Assembly (NCBI GenBank): GCA_015485015.1
Contig: WFUK01000168.1
Span: 1 to 7,867, forward strand
Length of the DNA: 7,867 nt
Direction of reading: 5' to 3'
From: Paracoccaceae bacterium
Lineage (GTDB): Bacteria > Pseudomonadota > Alphaproteobacteria > Rhodobacterales > Rhodobacteraceae
In this document: in pieces, positions 7,677 through 7,867 of the stretch
Position numbering within the stretch: the first letter of the stretch is position 1
Layout: every line of letters starts with the position of its first letter
Position numbers and translations under genes: made by a program
The notes under the pieces: model-generated
The model's input: the letters and a program-made list of their open reading frames with translations, nothing else
Databases searched by the model: none
What the model was told of the DNA's origin: nothing

Positions 7677-7742
7677 ATATCAGGCGCTTTGAACGCTTGA
7701 AAAGGGAATGACCCTTATCGGCGCGCCCCAAACCCCTGATAT
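7677..7742. repeat. Internal nested inverted repeats of the MITE-like element
   Basis: ATATCAGG at 7677-7684 is the exact complement of CCTGATAT at 7735-7742. Within this loop AAGGG (7702-7706) pairs with CCCTT (7712-7716), and GGCGCGCC at 7720-7727 is a perfect palindrome. Together with the terminal repeats, the element could fold into a long branched hairpin. Confidence 0.45.
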
Positions 7743-7752
7743 TTTGCCACAA

Positions 7753-7788
7753 GCCCCGCTGGCAACACGCGATTTATGGGTCCACGCC
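7753..7788. repeat. Right terminal inverted repeat of the MITE-like element
   Basis: Complement of 7530-7565. The outer junction with the flank forms a perfect 10-bp palindrome GCCCTAGGGC (7786-7795). Confidence 0.7.
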
Positions 7789-7792
7789 CTAG

Positions 7793-7867
7793 GGCTATTT
7801 ATGGCCATGGCTGCACAGCGCGTGATTGGACAGGCTCTCGATTACATAGCAATTTTTGATCTTGTCC
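7793..7867. other. Right flank of the MITE-like element, no supported gene
   Basis: A frame from ATG at 7801 stays open to the window edge (MAMAAQRVIGQ...), and two minus-strand frames run in from the edge and stop at about 7797-7800. None gives a peptide I recognise and 75 bases are too few to decide. Confidence 0.4.

Larger units (their letters stand above)
7526..7792. mobile_element. MITE-like element (259 bp) flanked by CTAG, inserted at a stop codon
   Basis: The ends form an imperfect inverted repeat. GGCGTAGACCCATAAA at 7530-7545 matches the complement of 7773-7788 at 15 of 16 positions, and the similarity continues to about 36 bp (7530-7565 and 7753-7788) with 29 matches, most differences being transitions. 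CTAG occurs directly outside both ends (7526-7529 and 7789-7792), as expected for a target duplication; because CTAG is palindromic, a TAG or CTA duplication of 3 bp is equally possible. Such targets are typical of IS5-family elements. The interior holds no frame that looks like a transposase, so the element is non-autonomous. It separates the DUF815 gene from what was once directly downstream. Confidence 0.72.

Noticed and set aside
7801..7867. Open frame MAMAAQRVIGQ... running off the right edge
   Set aside because: Only 22 codons, no clear ribosome site and no recognisable similarity; minus-strand frames are similarly open.

Overview
The window (about 7.9 kb) looks like chromosomal DNA of an alphaproteobacterium, most likely of the Rhodobacterales/Roseobacter group. 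The evidence is the moderately high GC with strong GC bias at third codon positions, dense same-strand genes with 4-bp stop/start overlaps, a tatA of the FGRGK type typical of that group, and a gene set (divergent SDR, AlkC-type glycosylase, ArsM, DUF815 ATPase) common there. The assignment is by recognition, not by search. All nine supported genes lie on the + strand.

Region 1 (1-255) holds no supported gene. It has a GC-rich stretch with three small consecutive hairpins that looks like a dispersed structured intergenic repeat. Region 2 (256-3597) is a run of four tightly packed genes: a short-chain dehydrogenase-like protein without the usual catalytic Tyr/Lys pair, a small three-helix membrane protein, an AlkC-type DNA alkylation-repair glycosylase with a C-terminal beta-rich domain, and an ArsM-type As(III) S-adenosylmethionine methyltransferase with a cysteine-rich tail. 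The last three are joined by 4-bp overlaps and are probably translated in series. Region 3 (3645-4760) is a lone ABC-transporter ATPase with a C-terminal regulatory domain and no permease or binding protein in view.

Region 4 (4834-7529) is the complete twin-arginine translocation operon tatA-tatB-tatC, followed with a 4-bp overlap by a DUF815 AAA+-type ATPase. TatB ends in a long Lys/Ala/Pro tail and TatC in a long Asp/Glu tail, so two partners of one complex carry oppositely charged cytoplasmic extensions.

Region 5 (7526-7792) is a 259-bp non-coding element with imperfect terminal inverted repeats of about 36 bp, flanked by CTAG on both sides. It has the form of a MITE (a small non-autonomous transposon derivative). 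It sits exactly at the stop codon of the DUF815 gene, and the duplicated CTAG target includes that stop codon. The last 75 bases are the right flank and hold no gene I can support.

The clearest unusual signals are the stop-codon MITE, the complementary charged TatB/TatC tails with changed polar membrane residues, and the alkylation-repair/arsenic-methylation gene pair. I see no obvious wholly new multi-gene system.
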